Shown here: positions 17,690 through 25,383 of the stretch, one piece after another | Position numbering within the stretch: position 1 is the stretch's first letter | Layout of the letters: every line of letters starts with the position of its first letter | Source: PGYR01 sp041675005 | GTDB lineage: Bacteria; Bacteroidota; Ignavibacteria; Kapaibacteriales; UBA2268 | Length of the DNA: 64,000 nt | Reading direction: 5' to 3' | Assembly (NCBI GenBank): GCA_041675005.1 | Contig: JBAYUQ010000001.1 | Coordinates: 1 to 64,000, forward strand | The notes under the pieces: generated by a model | What the model saw: only the letters and a program-made list of their open reading frames with translations | The model's database searches: none | What the model was told of the DNA's origin: nothing | Made by a program: the position numbers and the translations under genes

Positions 17690-18232
17690 TTAATTCATTT
17701 TATCTATTTGACAGCAATCGTCACATTGCTTGACTAATTGTTCCAAACTCAATTCGTTGTTCGGAGGTATATAGTGACCCGCTATTTCTGCCGCCGGTAC
17801 TAATACAAAATTTCTTTTTCTATATTCTTTATGAGGAATCGTCAGACTCTCAGTTTCTACTATTTCTTTTCCGTAGAATATAATATCTATATCTAACTCC
17901 CTTTCGTGCCATCTTTCACGTTCTTGTCTGCCATACATTTTCTCGATTTCTTTACACTTGGCTAGCAGCTCAGTAGGGGAGTGTTGAGTCATCCCTTTCA
18001 CACAAATATTAATAAACCAATTCTGGTCTTTCACTCCATAGGGCTCTGTACCATAATAAGATGATACAATAGCTTGCGAAATCACACCTAGCTCTACCAA
18101 CGATTCTACAGCTTTATCTATTGTAGATTTTTTATCACCTATATTAGCTCCCAATGAGAGCAAAACGAATGTATTTTTAATATTAGATTCAGTCAATTTG
18201 TATTTGCAGTATGTATATTTACTCAACTTCAA
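17690..18232 (-). CDS. folK: HPPK, folate biosynthesis
   Basis: 2-amino-4-hydroxy-6-hydroxymethyldihydropteridine pyrophosphokinase, 180 residues. It transfers pyrophosphate from ATP to the pterin alcohol in folate synthesis. Motifs seen: LLSLGANIGDKKSTI, SSYYGTEPYG, QNWFINICV, and the signature RWHERELDIDIIFYG with its metal-binding Asp pair, then LTIPHKEYRKRNFVL. About 20 residues precede the usual start, and no internal ATG offers a shorter form. It is the first gene of a folK-dnaG-YbbR operon. The next folate gene, folB, lies 570 bases upstream on the same strand. Confidence 0.92.
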   Translation of the reverse strand: MKLSKYTYCKYKLTESNIKNTFVLLSLGANIGDKKSTIDKAVESLVELGVISQAIVSSYYGTEPYGVKDQNWFINICVKGMTQHSPTELLAKCKEIEKMYGRQERERWHERELDIDIIFYGKEIVETESLTIPHKEYRKRNFVLVPAAEIAGHYIPPNNELSLEQLVKQCDDCCQIDKMN

Positions 18233-18267
18233 TATAATAAAATTTGGGGGATTTAAAGTGTAATTAG

Positions 18268-18292
18268 TTCACTGAGTCTCTCGAAGTGAACA
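18268..18292. repeat. Palindromic extragenic repeat (TGAG...CGAAG type)
   Basis: GTTCACT and AGTGAAC flank an 11-base core, giving a perfect 7-bp hairpin. The CACTGAG...CTCGAAGTG layout resembles the TGAGCTTGTCGAAG-type intergenic repeat common in many genomes. Confidence 0.55.
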
Positions 18293-18334
18293 AAACTTTA
18301 TATTCTCAAGAATTACGCTAGCTTCGGATGATAT

Positions 18335-18370
18335 GTCACAGCGAGGACTGAAAGGACGTGGCTGTCTCTT
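18335..18370. repeat. Extragenic repeat (GTCA..GCGAGGA..GACGTGGC..TCTC type)
   Basis: The order GTCACAGCGAGGA, then GGACGTGGCTGTCTC, matches the layout of the widespread GTCATTGCGAGGA...GACGTGGCAATCTC intergenic repeat as I remember it. One imperfect copy is seen here. Confidence 0.45.
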
Positions 18371-18489
18371 TTTATCTGTATCAGAATTCTCAGGATTTTA
18401 TATCAAAACAAAATCGTACAGAGTTTCATCGAAGTAAAGACCAAGAAGAAATGTTTTTCAGATTTTTTTAACTCAGAGGACAAATACTC

Positions 18490-18523
18490 GTCATCCTGAA
18501 CAAACAAAGTGAGTGAAGGATCC
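18490..18523. repeat. Extragenic repeat (GTCATCCTGA...GTGAAGGATCC type)
   Basis: Starts GTCATCCTGAAC and ends GTGAGTGAAGGATCC, the same ends as the common TCATCCTGAGCGAAGCGAAGGATC-type intergenic repeat. One copy is seen in the window. Confidence 0.55.
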
Positions 18524-18529
18524 AGGCAA

Positions 18530-18709
18530 CTAAACTGGTAGTTTAATATCAGAGGTTATTCTATCCACCCTCTTAGCAACTATCTCTTTTTTACCAACTA
18601 GCTTTAAGACTTGCGGTCTGCCATTCGCAATATCCTCAAACACTACATCCATTTCCAAAACAGAGAAAGTATATTTATTATCACCAATTTGGAATAGCTC
18701 TAGTCTTTG
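18530..18709 (-). pseudogene. Decayed tail of a serine hydrolase (DUF3471-like C-terminus)
   Basis: A 59-codon open stretch ends at TAG (18530-18532) and is closed upstream by an in-frame TAA at 18710-18712, with no start near its head. It reads LELFQIGDNKYTF, then DVVFEDIANGRPQVLKLVG and KKEIVAKRVDR. This looks like the small C-terminal domain after beta-lactamase-type serine hydrolases, whose usual text is PIGDNKF...F..DANGKVT.L.L...G..I.AKR. The catalytic part is absent. Probably the remnant of a deleted gene, bordered by extragenic repeats. Confidence 0.5.
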
Positions 18710-18737
18710 TTAACTTGTTTCCCCGACACCCAAACAA

Positions 18738-18768
18738 AAAGAGTATGACAATTAATATCATACTCTTG
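18738..18768 (-). terminator. folB terminator (minus strand)
   Basis: Stem of at least nine base pairs, AGAGTATGA / TCATACTCT, with an A/T-rich loop. On the minus strand it is followed by TTTT. It lies about 35 bases past the folB stop. Confidence 0.75.
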
Positions 18769-18804
18769 TGTAATAATCTATCTGAGTTGATATATATGAG
18801 TAAT

Positions 18805-19194
18805 TTACTCAGCAATCTCTTCTATCTCTATTGTCTGCTCTACTTCTACGTAATCAACGTGGCGTTTCATAGGAGCATTTATCTTTCTTACTTTCACAGT
18901 TGCTCTTCTTAAAAAATCAAACTTCTCTGCTACTTGGTTTAGTATCTCGTTCGCAATAGTTTCTATTAGCGAGTACGAATCGCCTGTCATTACTTCCGAG
19001 ATGCAATACATAGCTATCTCGTAGTTGAGAGCATAATTCACGTCGTCTCTTACAATCGCCGATTTGGCGTCATAATCCATTATCAAATCGACTTCGTATT
19101 TGCCACCCAGTTTTCTCTCTTCTTGCTTTACTCCGTGGTAAGCGTAATACTGTGCGTTTTTTATAGTTATTCGTGTTAAACTTGTCTTTTTCAT
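18805..19194 (-). CDS. folB: Dihydroneopterin aldolase
   Basis: A 129-residue cytoplasmic enzyme that cleaves dihydroneopterin to the hydroxymethylpterin used by FolK. Typical features: IKNAQYYAYHGVKQEERKLGG with the conserved HGV-x2-EE, D-x-ALNYEIA near 75, SLIETIANEI with the pterin-anchoring Glu near 95, and the C-terminal VRKINAP strand. It has its own terminator and is separated from folK by a repeat-filled gap, so the two folate genes are probably transcribed separately. Confidence 0.92.
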   Translation of the reverse strand: MKKTSLTRITIKNAQYYAYHGVKQEERKLGGKYEVDLIMDYDAKSAIVRDDVNYALNYEIAMYCISEVMTGDSYSLIETIANEILNQVAEKFDFLRRATVKVRKINAPMKRHVDYVEVEQTIEIEEIAE

Positions 19195-19300
19195 AGTTTA
19201 CTCTGTTTTAGTTCATTGGAAAGTATAATTTAAGAATATTAATAATAATTATTCCCAATTGTAATTAAATTTATACTCAAGCGTGTAACTTATACGTACG

Positions 19301-19312
19301 ATTTGTACAAAT
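19301..19312. promoter_or_regulatory. 12-bp perfect palindrome upstream of membrane protein gene
   Basis: ATTTGTACAAAT, centred about 30 bases before the ATG at 19336, in the region between divergent genes. A possible operator. Nothing else supports it. Confidence 0.25.
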
Positions 19313-19335
19313 GTGATAATTATAGAATCAAATTT

Positions 19336-19737
19336 ATGAATGACCTCGAAAAACTCAAGCACTTATTCCTATTCAAAGATGTAACAGATGATGATAGCCA
19401 CAGCGAACCAATAGTAACTTTCGGGTCTATCGTTTGGGGAGTATTACTTCGGTCAGCACTATTAGTAATTATCACAATGATACTGATGTACCAGCTAGGT
19501 AATAATGAAGTTTGGTATATCTCACTATTTCTGATATGGTTAGTTGCTCTTTATCCGGGGTGGCAACAGTATCAGAACTATGAGAGTAGGATGAAAAAGT
19601 TCGAAGAAGAGACTCTTTGTGGATCATGTAAGCATTTCAGTGCAGAAAGTCAGCTATGCAAACTATACGACGTACACGTTACTACTAACGATATCCCATG
19701 TGAGGGAGAGTCGTGGGAACCCAAGAGTAAATTTTAG
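19336..19737 (+). CDS. Two-helix membrane protein with C-terminal four-cysteine motif
   Basis: A 133-residue protein. The frame opens at 19303, but the ATG at 19336 (MNDLEKLKHLF) is the likelier start, since the upstream 11 residues look like intergenic DNA. Two adjacent hydrophobic helices (SIVWGVLLRSALLVIITMILM and YISLFLIWLVALYP) are followed by a cytoplasmic-looking tail with C-x2-C (CGSCKHF), then C and C about 12 and 26 residues later (QLCKLYD, IPCEGE), a plausible zinc-binding ribbon. The wording CKHF-x4-LCKLYDV resembles small iron- or zinc-cluster motifs, but no family is recognised. It is convergent with the GWxTD gene, with 1 base between the stops. Confidence 0.7.
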   Translation: MNDLEKLKHLFLFKDVTDDDSHSEPIVTFGSIVWGVLLRSALLVIITMILMYQLGNNEVWYISLFLIWLVALYPGWQQYQNYESRMKKFEEETLCGSCKHFSAESQLCKLYDVHVTTNDIPCEGESWEPKSKF

Positions 19738-19738
19738 T

Positions 19739-21049
19739 CTAAATCTCTTTGATTTCAACTAATCTATAATCACCTGCACCGATTAACTCGAATACATATT
19801 CTTTCTTTTGATTAGCGTACTTCCAGATTAGTAGTGTTCTATCATCTTTGAATTCTTCTTTTATTTCAGTTGGTGACGATTTTAAAATATAGATTTTTCC
19901 TCTATCCGTTTTAGCTCCATCAGCTTCCGATATAGTCTTGTAGTTGAAAAAGGCATAGTCAACACGCACATAGTATTGCTGCAATGCCTCGTTGAATGGT
20001 GTCAATGGGGTTGGGTCTTTGGGCTTCCAATATTCTAGAAATGCTGCCGAAACATCATCTGAGTTATTAATTTTATCTATTTCTTGCTCAGTGGCTATGT
20101 ACTTCAGTATTTCCACTGCATAAGGCAATTTATTAAGTGAAATTGGTTGGCTTACCCATTCTATTTTTATATCGTAGTTGGTAAGCTTTTCATTGTTTTT
20201 ACTTATTTCTAAGCTATAAACTCCAGGTATAACCTTGATACCAGCTAGGTCTATATCCAATACATTATAGCTTTTGTTTCGCTTCAAATCGAATTTCACA
20301 TCCGAATAAGAACTCTCGAAACTAAAATCGACATTATTGATAACATTGCATATTCCGTTTACTTCATTTGTAGCATCCCACTTTAGAGCTATTTCGCTAA
20401 TATCTTTCTTCTTAGTGAAAGTATATGTGTAATTCGCCTCTTCCAAATCTGCTGTTGGGATTAGCATCTTTGCACCCTGTGCATCGAACGATATAATCTG
20501 ATTTAGTGCAAATGGTTGTAGCTCAGTATATACGTCCGCTCTTTGTGAATTGAATAGTAGGGGGGTGTAGAGTTCGGGTTTTTTGCTAAAATCTATTTCA
20601 TGCTTTTTTGAACTTAGATATGTATTATCTTTTATATCAAATTTGACTTCTATGTCGAATTTCCCTCGGGGCATTATGATTTCTTTCGTTCCCTCTACGA
20701 ATATAGACTTACTAAGAGTTTGCTCATATTCTTTGAAATAGATAGTATCAGATATTTTAGATCGGTTTTTGACTATCCCATCGCTGTTCTGGAATAAAAT
20801 CTCCACGTCTAATACCCCATAGTACTTACCGAAATTTGGTCCATCTTTCACTTTCTGAAATCTAAGTGACTCATTCGCGGCTTTAGCCAATATAACTATT
20901 CTAGCTGAATCGGGGTTGCTATACGGCAACTCCAATACCTCGGAGAATAGCGATTCACCATAAGAATAATACTTTGATTTGTCTATCTGTGCCGTTAGCG
21001 TAACGGATGCTAATAAAAGTAAAACAACTAATAATTTATTCATTTTCAT
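19739..21049 (-). CDS. GWxTD domain secreted protein (variant motif)
   Basis: A 436-residue exported protein (signal peptide KMNKLLVVLLLLASVTLTA). The C-terminal part matches the GWxTD domain: FLEYWKPKDPTPLTPFNEA near 340, YYVRVDYAFFNY, then KTDRGKIYIL, IWKY and a final FELIGAGDYRLVEI. The name-giving GWxTD is replaced by DGAKTD, so the Trp is missing. The central part has strand-rich, possibly Ig-like text. GWxTD proteins occur mainly in Bacteroidota and relatives and are of unknown function. The 5' end overlaps the 3' end of ruvX by 14 bases, so the two are translated from the same message. Confidence 0.82.
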   Translation of the reverse strand: MKMNKLLVVLLLLASVTLTAQIDKSKYYSYGESLFSEVLELPYSNPDSARIVILAKAANESLRFQKVKDGPNFGKYYGVLDVEILFQNSDGIVKNRSKISDTIYFKEYEQTLSKSIFVEGTKEIIMPRGKFDIEVKFDIKDNTYLSSKKHEIDFSKKPELYTPLLFNSQRADVYTELQPFALNQIISFDAQGAKMLIPTADLEEANYTYTFTKKKDISEIALKWDATNEVNGICNVINNVDFSFESSYSDVKFDLKRNKSYNVLDIDLAGIKVIPGVYSLEISKNNEKLTNYDIKIEWVSQPISLNKLPYAVEILKYIATEQEIDKINNSDDVSAAFLEYWKPKDPTPLTPFNEALQQYYVRVDYAFFNYKTISEADGAKTDRGKIYILKSSPTEIKEEFKDDRTLLIWKYANQKKEYVFELIGAGDYRLVEIKEI

Positions 21050-21479
21050 TTAAAAAGTTTCTTAATATTACTGCTGCAGCTGTCATATCCAAATTGCCTT
21101 TCTTACGACGGTCTTTTTTCTTTTTGCCATTAGCTACCATCATACTCATCGCTTCTTTACTTGAGAAATTTTCATCATATAACACAACATCTACACCTGA
21201 TATAACGGATAGCTTCTCTCTAAAGTTTTCGATAGCGACTAATACTTCAGAACTTTGCCCATCATAGCGTATTGGCTGGCCAATAACAATTAGACCCGTA
21301 TTTTGTACTTTCAGCTCTTTCAATATATCATCGAAAAGAGACTTGCTAGTAGCGTCGAATACTTTGATTGGTCTGATGGTTATATGTAATTCATCAGATA
21401 CAGCGAACCCTATTCGTTTCAATCCATAATCGAAGCATACTATTCGCTTGTATTTATATTTGTTCAAATCCGTTTTCAT
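21036..21479 (-). CDS. ruvX: Putative pre-16S rRNA nuclease / Holliday junction resolvase YqgF
   Basis: A 147-residue RNase-H-fold protein. The frame is open up to 21596, but the first 39 residues are atypical, and the ATG at 21479 (MKTDLNKYKYKR) gives the normal family length. Motifs: VCFDYGLKRIGFAVSDE with the first acidic catalytic residue, LIVIGQPIRYDG near 70, VVLYDENFSSKEA with the second acidic residue, and LDMTAAAVILRNFL carrying the last Asp. In other bacteria it matures the 16S rRNA 5' end. Its 3' end overlaps the GWxTD gene. Confidence 0.87.
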   Translation of the reverse strand: MKTDLNKYKYKRIVCFDYGLKRIGFAVSDELHITIRPIKVFDATSKSLFDDILKELKVQNTGLIVIGQPIRYDGQSSEVLVAIENFREKLSVISGVDVVLYDENFSSKEAMSMMVANGKKKKDRRKKGNLDMTAAAVILRNFLNENE

Positions 21480-21547
21480 TAACTGCAATTTAGTGAAAAA
21501 ATTGGTGTATATAGTTTCCTTTAGTATTAACACTCTATCCAATGTTA

Positions 21548-21586
21548 TAGTTACCCCTACTATTAATTTTAAAAAATTGGTAACTA
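21548..21586. promoter_or_regulatory. 8-bp inverted repeat in divergent promoter region
   Basis: TAGTTACC (21548-21555) and GGTAACTA (21579-21586) are perfect complements, 23 bases apart, between ruvX (start 21479, minus) and the type IX cargo gene (start 21641, plus). A possible binding site for a regulator. No adjacent regulator gene. Confidence 0.3.
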
Positions 21587-21640
21587 ATCGGCACATTTAT
21601 TGTCTTATTAGTTATTAAAGCAACTAATACGGGATAATAG

Positions 21641-22984
21641 ATGAGATTTCTTTACACTTTTACATTTTTGTTAATTCTAATACACACATTTTCTTTCTCA
21701 GCCCAATGGGAAGTGATTGATAATAATAGTACTGTGAAAAATCCAAATGGGGATTTGTTCCACTTCAAGACTTTTGAGATGGAAGAACTAAACGGTGTAT
21801 TTTACACTGTTAATTTGAATAATACTAATGGAATATTACACTCAACAAACTTAGGTTTAGAATGGGATGCATCGTTCTATGAGAAGTTGAATGTTAAGGA
21901 AGAGTATAATGCAATATACGATCTTGTAAAACAAGGGGAACAATTATACGTGCCTGCAGAACCTGCATCAATCCATATATTGAATTCCAAGACTCAAGAG
22001 TGGAACAAGTTTAGAATCTCAGCAGATTATAATGATCCCGTAGATTATCTGCAATTCGTGAATGACTCAGTTGGATTTATTGGTTTCCAATCTAAATATG
22101 GTTTCTATAAAACTACTGATAAAGGACTTAGTTGGCAAGCATTTAGAGAATTGGAGCCAATAGTTCCACCTAATTTTAAATTCTTGAATTCTGTTGCAAA
22201 AAGCAAGTATGAATTGTACATGGTTGGAAAAGTTAATGATTCAATTGCTTTCTATAAAACTACAAATAGTGGCGATACTTGGACGAAATTCGAATCTGAA
22301 TTATTCGAAGAATCCGATTTAGTTAGCCAGTCATATTATAATCTAAAATATGAAAAACCATATTTCTATGTTGAAAATAGATACAAGCAAATAAAAGATG
22401 GTAAAACATCAATGATGAGGTCTTCAGATTTTATCAAGTGGGAACCAGTCTTTGTAAGTAAGTTTATTGACTTTGGGAAGTTCATACATAGCTTTAAGTT
22501 CTATGGTAATAATGGATATGCTCTTGGTACGCAAGTGTTCCTCTATACAGAAGATGGCGGAGATACTTGGGTTGACTTATATGATCAGAATGATATATTC
22601 TACGATAATAAAAATCCTATTAATGGTTTTTTCTTATACGATGACTATCTTTATGCCTCTGGGGCAATAGAAGAAATAGATGAGAATGGTGGCGTGACAA
22701 GAATCAGCAAGTTTTTCAAATACAGTACTAAGAACTTAACTAGTGTATATGAGAATAGAGTTAATATAAGCATATACCCAAATCCTTCTGAATCATTTAT
22801 TAACATAGAATCTGAAGATATGATAGAGTCTTATGATATACTAGATTTATCAGGTAAAGTAGTGGCTAGCAACACTACAACTCCATACCAGAATCAGTTT
22901 AGTATAAATATAGAAGGCCTTAGTAAAGGTACTTACTTTATCCGAATAAATGAGAATCTATATAAGCGATTTGTGAAACAATAG
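21641..22984 (+). CDS. BNR/propeller-type secreted protein with type IX sorting domain
   Basis: A 447-residue exported protein. The signal peptide (LYTFTFLLILIHTFSFSA) is followed by a beta-propeller-like region with repeated asp-box-like turns (TTDKGLSWQAF, TTNSGDTWTKF, TEDGGDTWVDL), as in BNR/sortilin-type or photosynthesis-stability-factor-like proteins. The last ~75 residues form a Por-secretion C-terminal domain: ISIYPNPSESFINIES, YDILDLSGKVV, LSKGTYFIRI. It is therefore a likely cargo of the type IX system, displayed on or released from the surface. The biological target is unknown. Confidence 0.87.
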   Translation: MRFLYTFTFLLILIHTFSFSAQWEVIDNNSTVKNPNGDLFHFKTFEMEELNGVFYTVNLNNTNGILHSTNLGLEWDASFYEKLNVKEEYNAIYDLVKQGEQLYVPAEPASIHILNSKTQEWNKFRISADYNDPVDYLQFVNDSVGFIGFQSKYGFYKTTDKGLSWQAFRELEPIVPPNFKFLNSVAKSKYELYMVGKVNDSIAFYKTTNSGDTWTKFESELFEESDLVSQSYYNLKYEKPYFYVENRYKQIKDGKTSMMRSSDFIKWEPVFVSKFIDFGKFIHSFKFYGNNGYALGTQVFLYTEDGGDTWVDLYDQNDIFYDNKNPINGFFLYDDYLYASGAIEEIDENGGVTRISKFFKYSTKNLTSVYENRVNISIYPNPSESFINIESEDMIESYDILDLSGKVVASNTTTPYQNQFSINIEGLSKGTYFIRINENLYKRFVKQ

Positions 22985-23071
22985 AGTTCGAGATATGTGT
23001 AGGTGGAACCTTTGGAGCAGCAAATTAATAACTAATTTATTAAGTTATTACAGATTATGAATATAGGTGGC

Positions 23072-23872
23072 TCACTTCACAGGATTAATAGGGTTGTCAT
23101 ATTCCCTAGATAGACTATTGAACATAAGTGCTAATCCGAAAGTAACTTGGTTTACTTTCCAGGGTTGAGAATTTATATTGTTTAACCCAAAGTTAAAGCT
23201 TATCTCTGGGATTAATAAGAAAGTTCCTCGATCATTTAGAAGTAAAGAATACCCCACTCCAAAATTCAAGAAAGTACTTAATTCGCTGAATTCGGGTATA
23301 TCACCCTGTATTTCGTTACGTTTTCTTGTACCGGTATCTTTGAAAACTCCTCGGTTACTTGGCCTGGTCAATCTTTCCTCTTGTTCGAACTCACCGTGGA
23401 CATTGTATCCCAAGAAACCTCCACCATGTATATAAAGGTACTGAATTGGGTAATAATTTATCCCAGCATTCAACCCCATCGAGCTAATACTTGTAGATAT
23501 TAAATGTTCAGTTTCAGCTATATCGCCACTATTACTATTATCTAAATCGCTGATTGGGATTTGCTGTGTAGAAATTAAATCAGCACCTAGGTCTAATATA
23601 CTTGCTCTGAGGTCTAACTCTAAATTCTTATTGAGAGGATATTGGAAAATCAATCCAATATTAAGCCCAATACCCGTACCAGATTCGAAACCACTACAAC
23701 AATTAGGTGTACCAATAAGCTTAGCAAAGTCAGGAGAGTGACTATTAAGACTAGTTGCTCCGAATATACCAATAGCATATTTTTTGACATCGAGATATTC
23801 TGTGCTATTTTGAGCTAATAAATTTGTCGAAAATACTGTTACAAAGAGTGTTATAAGGTAAATAAGTTTCAA
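23072..23872 (-). CDS. Outer-membrane beta-barrel protein (OmpA-barrel-like)
   Basis: A 266-residue exported protein starting at TTG (23872), which opens the signal peptide KLIYLITLFVTVFSTNLLA. No ATG lies before that segment. A GGTGG lies 4 bases upstream of the TTG. The mature part has regular amphipathic strands with glycines at turns (GTGIGLNIGLIFQYPL, FLNFGVGYSLLL, FGLALMF) and a PNCC motif in the first loop. It fits the small outer-membrane barrel group. A TATATTTG box (23880-23887, minus) lies only 7 bases upstream of the start, so the message would be almost leaderless if that box is used. Confidence 0.7.
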   Translation of the reverse strand: MKLIYLITLFVTVFSTNLLAQNSTEYLDVKKYAIGIFGATSLNSHSPDFAKLIGTPNCCSGFESGTGIGLNIGLIFQYPLNKNLELDLRASILDLGADLISTQQIPISDLDNSNSGDIAETEHLISTSISSMGLNAGINYYPIQYLYIHGGGFLGYNVHGEFEQEERLTRPSNRGVFKDTGTRKRNEIQGDIPEFSELSTFLNFGVGYSLLLNDRGTFLLIPEISFNFGLNNINSQPWKVNQVTFGLALMFNSLSREYDNPINPVK

Positions 23873-23879
23873 AAACCAC

Positions 23880-23887
23880 CAAATATA
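23880..23887 (-). promoter_or_regulatory. Possible -7 box, barrel protein gene
   Basis: TATATTTG on the minus strand fits TAnnTTTG, but it lies only 7 bases before the TTG start and has no matching -33 TTTG. It implies a nearly leaderless transcript or is a chance match. Confidence 0.25.
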
Positions 23888-23920
23888 TATGTTTAGATGT
23901 AATTCATTTCGTAACTTTGA

Positions 23921-23928
23921 AAGTTACA
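23921..23928 (+). promoter_or_regulatory. Possible -7 box for glutamate dehydrogenase
   Basis: TAACTTTG fits the Bacteroidota -7 element. It lies 65 bases upstream of the ATG. The -33 TTTG is not at the ideal spacing. Confidence 0.35.
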
Positions 23929-23993
23929 CAAATAACAAAGTAACAATTATTTGTTTTAATTTATAATAGATTATTTTAAATAGAGGTTTTTTT

Positions 23994-25280
23994 ATGTCGC
24001 ACGGGTCTTTCAACGCCTATAAAATGGCACAAGAGCAATTTACTAACATTGCTAATAAGCTAGGATTGGATCAAGCAACTATAGATTTGTTAAATAATAC
24101 AGAAAGAGAGTTTTCATTTAACATCCCTATCAGAATGGATGATGGTACTTACAAAGTATTCAGAGGATTTAGAGTGCACCATAATGATGCTCGTGGTCCT
24201 TGTAAAGGTGGAATTAGATTCCATCCTCAAGAAACAGTAGATACTGTTCGTGCACTATCAATGTGGATGACATGGAAAACAGCTGTTGTAGATATTCCAT
24301 TAGGTGGAGGTAAAGGTGGTGTTATATGTGACCCACAAAATTTATCATCATACGAACAAGAACAAATATGTCGAGGTTGGGTTAGACAAATGGCAAGAAT
24401 GGTAGGTCCTATCCAAGATGTTCCTGCTCCAGATGTACTAACTACAGGTCAACACATGATATGGATGTTAGATGAATACGAAAAAATGACTGGAATGAAA
24501 TACCCAGGTTTTATAACTGGTAAGCCAGTTGGTATGGGCGGTTCATTAGGTAGAACAGAAGCTACTGGTTACGGAGTTATATATACTCTAAGAGAAGCTT
24601 TAGACCAAATTGGTTTAGATATAAATAAAACAACAGCTTCTGTACAAGGTTTCGGAAATGTTGCTAAATATGCAATAGAACTATACACTGAAATGGGTGG
24701 TAAAGTTATTGCTGTTTCTAGTTGGAATCACGTAGAACAAAGAGCTTATACTTTCAAAAAAGAAACTGGTATTGCTTTCCAAGATCTAGAAAGTATAACT
24801 AATAAATTTGGTGAAGTTGACGTAGAAAAAGCTAAACAAAATGGTTATGAAGTTTTAGATGGCAGTGCTTGGATAGAACAAAATGTTGATATTCTTATCC
24901 CTGCTGCTTTAGAAAACCAAATAAACAAAGAAACCGTTATTAAAATTCAAGATAAGGTAAAATTAATAGTTGAAGGTGCGAATGGCCCGACAACTCCAGA
25001 AGCAGACGAAGTAATCAATGCTAAGGGCATCCTTTGTATCCCTGATTTCTTAGCTAATGCTGGTGGTGTTACTTGTTCTTATTTCGAGCAAGTACAAAAC
25101 AACACTAATTACTATTGGCCAAAAGAAGAAGTCATAGAAAAATTAGACAAGAAAATGACTGACGCTTATAAAGCTGTAGCACATGTCGCTCACGGCAAAG
25201 GCTTATCAATGCGTGACGCCGCTTATGTTATCTCTATCCAAAGAGTAGTAGAAGCATGTAAAATGCGTGGCTGGGTGTAG
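23994..25280 (+). CDS. gdhA: Glutamate dehydrogenase (Glu/Leu/Phe/Val family)
   Basis: A 428-residue cytoplasmic enzyme interconverting glutamate and 2-oxoglutarate plus ammonia. Active-site lysines are present: Lys71 in PCKGGIRFHP, Lys95 in MTWKTAVVD and Lys107 in the signature GGGKGGVICDP. A Rossmann domain follows (ASVQGFGNVAKYAIEL near 220), and VEGANGPTTPEAD near 330 and FLANAGGVTCSYFE near 350 are standard. Its length and motifs fit the RocG/GudB-type hexameric branch. The coenzyme cannot be settled by eye. It is a single-gene unit with its own terminator downstream. Nearby rocD (ornithine aminotransferase) could feed glutamate to it, but is not linked in an operon. Confidence 0.93.
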   Translation: MSHGSFNAYKMAQEQFTNIANKLGLDQATIDLLNNTEREFSFNIPIRMDDGTYKVFRGFRVHHNDARGPCKGGIRFHPQETVDTVRALSMWMTWKTAVVDIPLGGGKGGVICDPQNLSSYEQEQICRGWVRQMARMVGPIQDVPAPDVLTTGQHMIWMLDEYEKMTGMKYPGFITGKPVGMGGSLGRTEATGYGVIYTLREALDQIGLDINKTTASVQGFGNVAKYAIELYTEMGGKVIAVSSWNHVEQRAYTFKKETGIAFQDLESITNKFGEVDVEKAKQNGYEVLDGSAWIEQNVDILIPAALENQINKETVIKIQDKVKLIVEGANGPTTPEADEVINAKGILCIPDFLANAGGVTCSYFEQVQNNTNYYWPKEEVIEKLDKKMTDAYKAVAHVAHGKGLSMRDAAYVISIQRVVEACKMRGWV

Positions 25281-25313
25281 GGATTTTTCTCTAAATAAAT
25301 AAATAGCTGTAAT

Positions 25314-25349
25314 AAAAGGGATTAAAATTTTGAATTTTGATCCCTTTTT
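25314..25349 (+). terminator. Rho-independent terminator after gdhA
   Basis: AAAAGGGAT...ATCCCTTTTT with additional AAAATT/AATTTT pairing and a T run. The stem is long, about 16 pairs with minor mismatches. Confidence 0.85.
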
Positions 25350-25360
25350 CTTATTTTAGT

Positions 25361-25376
25361 CCTATCATCAGATAGG
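25361..25376 (+). promoter_or_regulatory. Leader hairpin immediately upstream of start
   Basis: CCTATC-ATCA-GATAGG forms a six-pair hairpin ending 7 bases before the ATG of the large secreted protein, where the ribosome would bind. A candidate translational control element. Confidence 0.35.
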
Positions 25377-25383
25377 GAATAAT

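Larger units (their letters stand above)
18233..18804. other. Gene-free repeat-bearing region between folB and folK
   Basis: About 570 bases without an intact gene. It holds three different extragenic-repeat-like motifs (18268-18292, 18335-18370, 18490-18523), a decayed protein tail (18530-18709) and the folB terminator (about 18738-18768). The folK-dnaG promoter must lie in the folK-proximal part, but I could not identify it. Confidence 0.7.

Noticed and set aside
18715..18912. Plus-strand 65-codon frame across the folB end
   Set aside because: It lies over the folB terminator and 3' end and has no protein features beyond hydrophobic AT-rich text.
21480..21596. Upstream extension of ruvX (39 residues)
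   Set aside because: The residues are atypical for the family and the ATG at 21479 gives normal length. The region also holds an inverted repeat and the divergent promoter.
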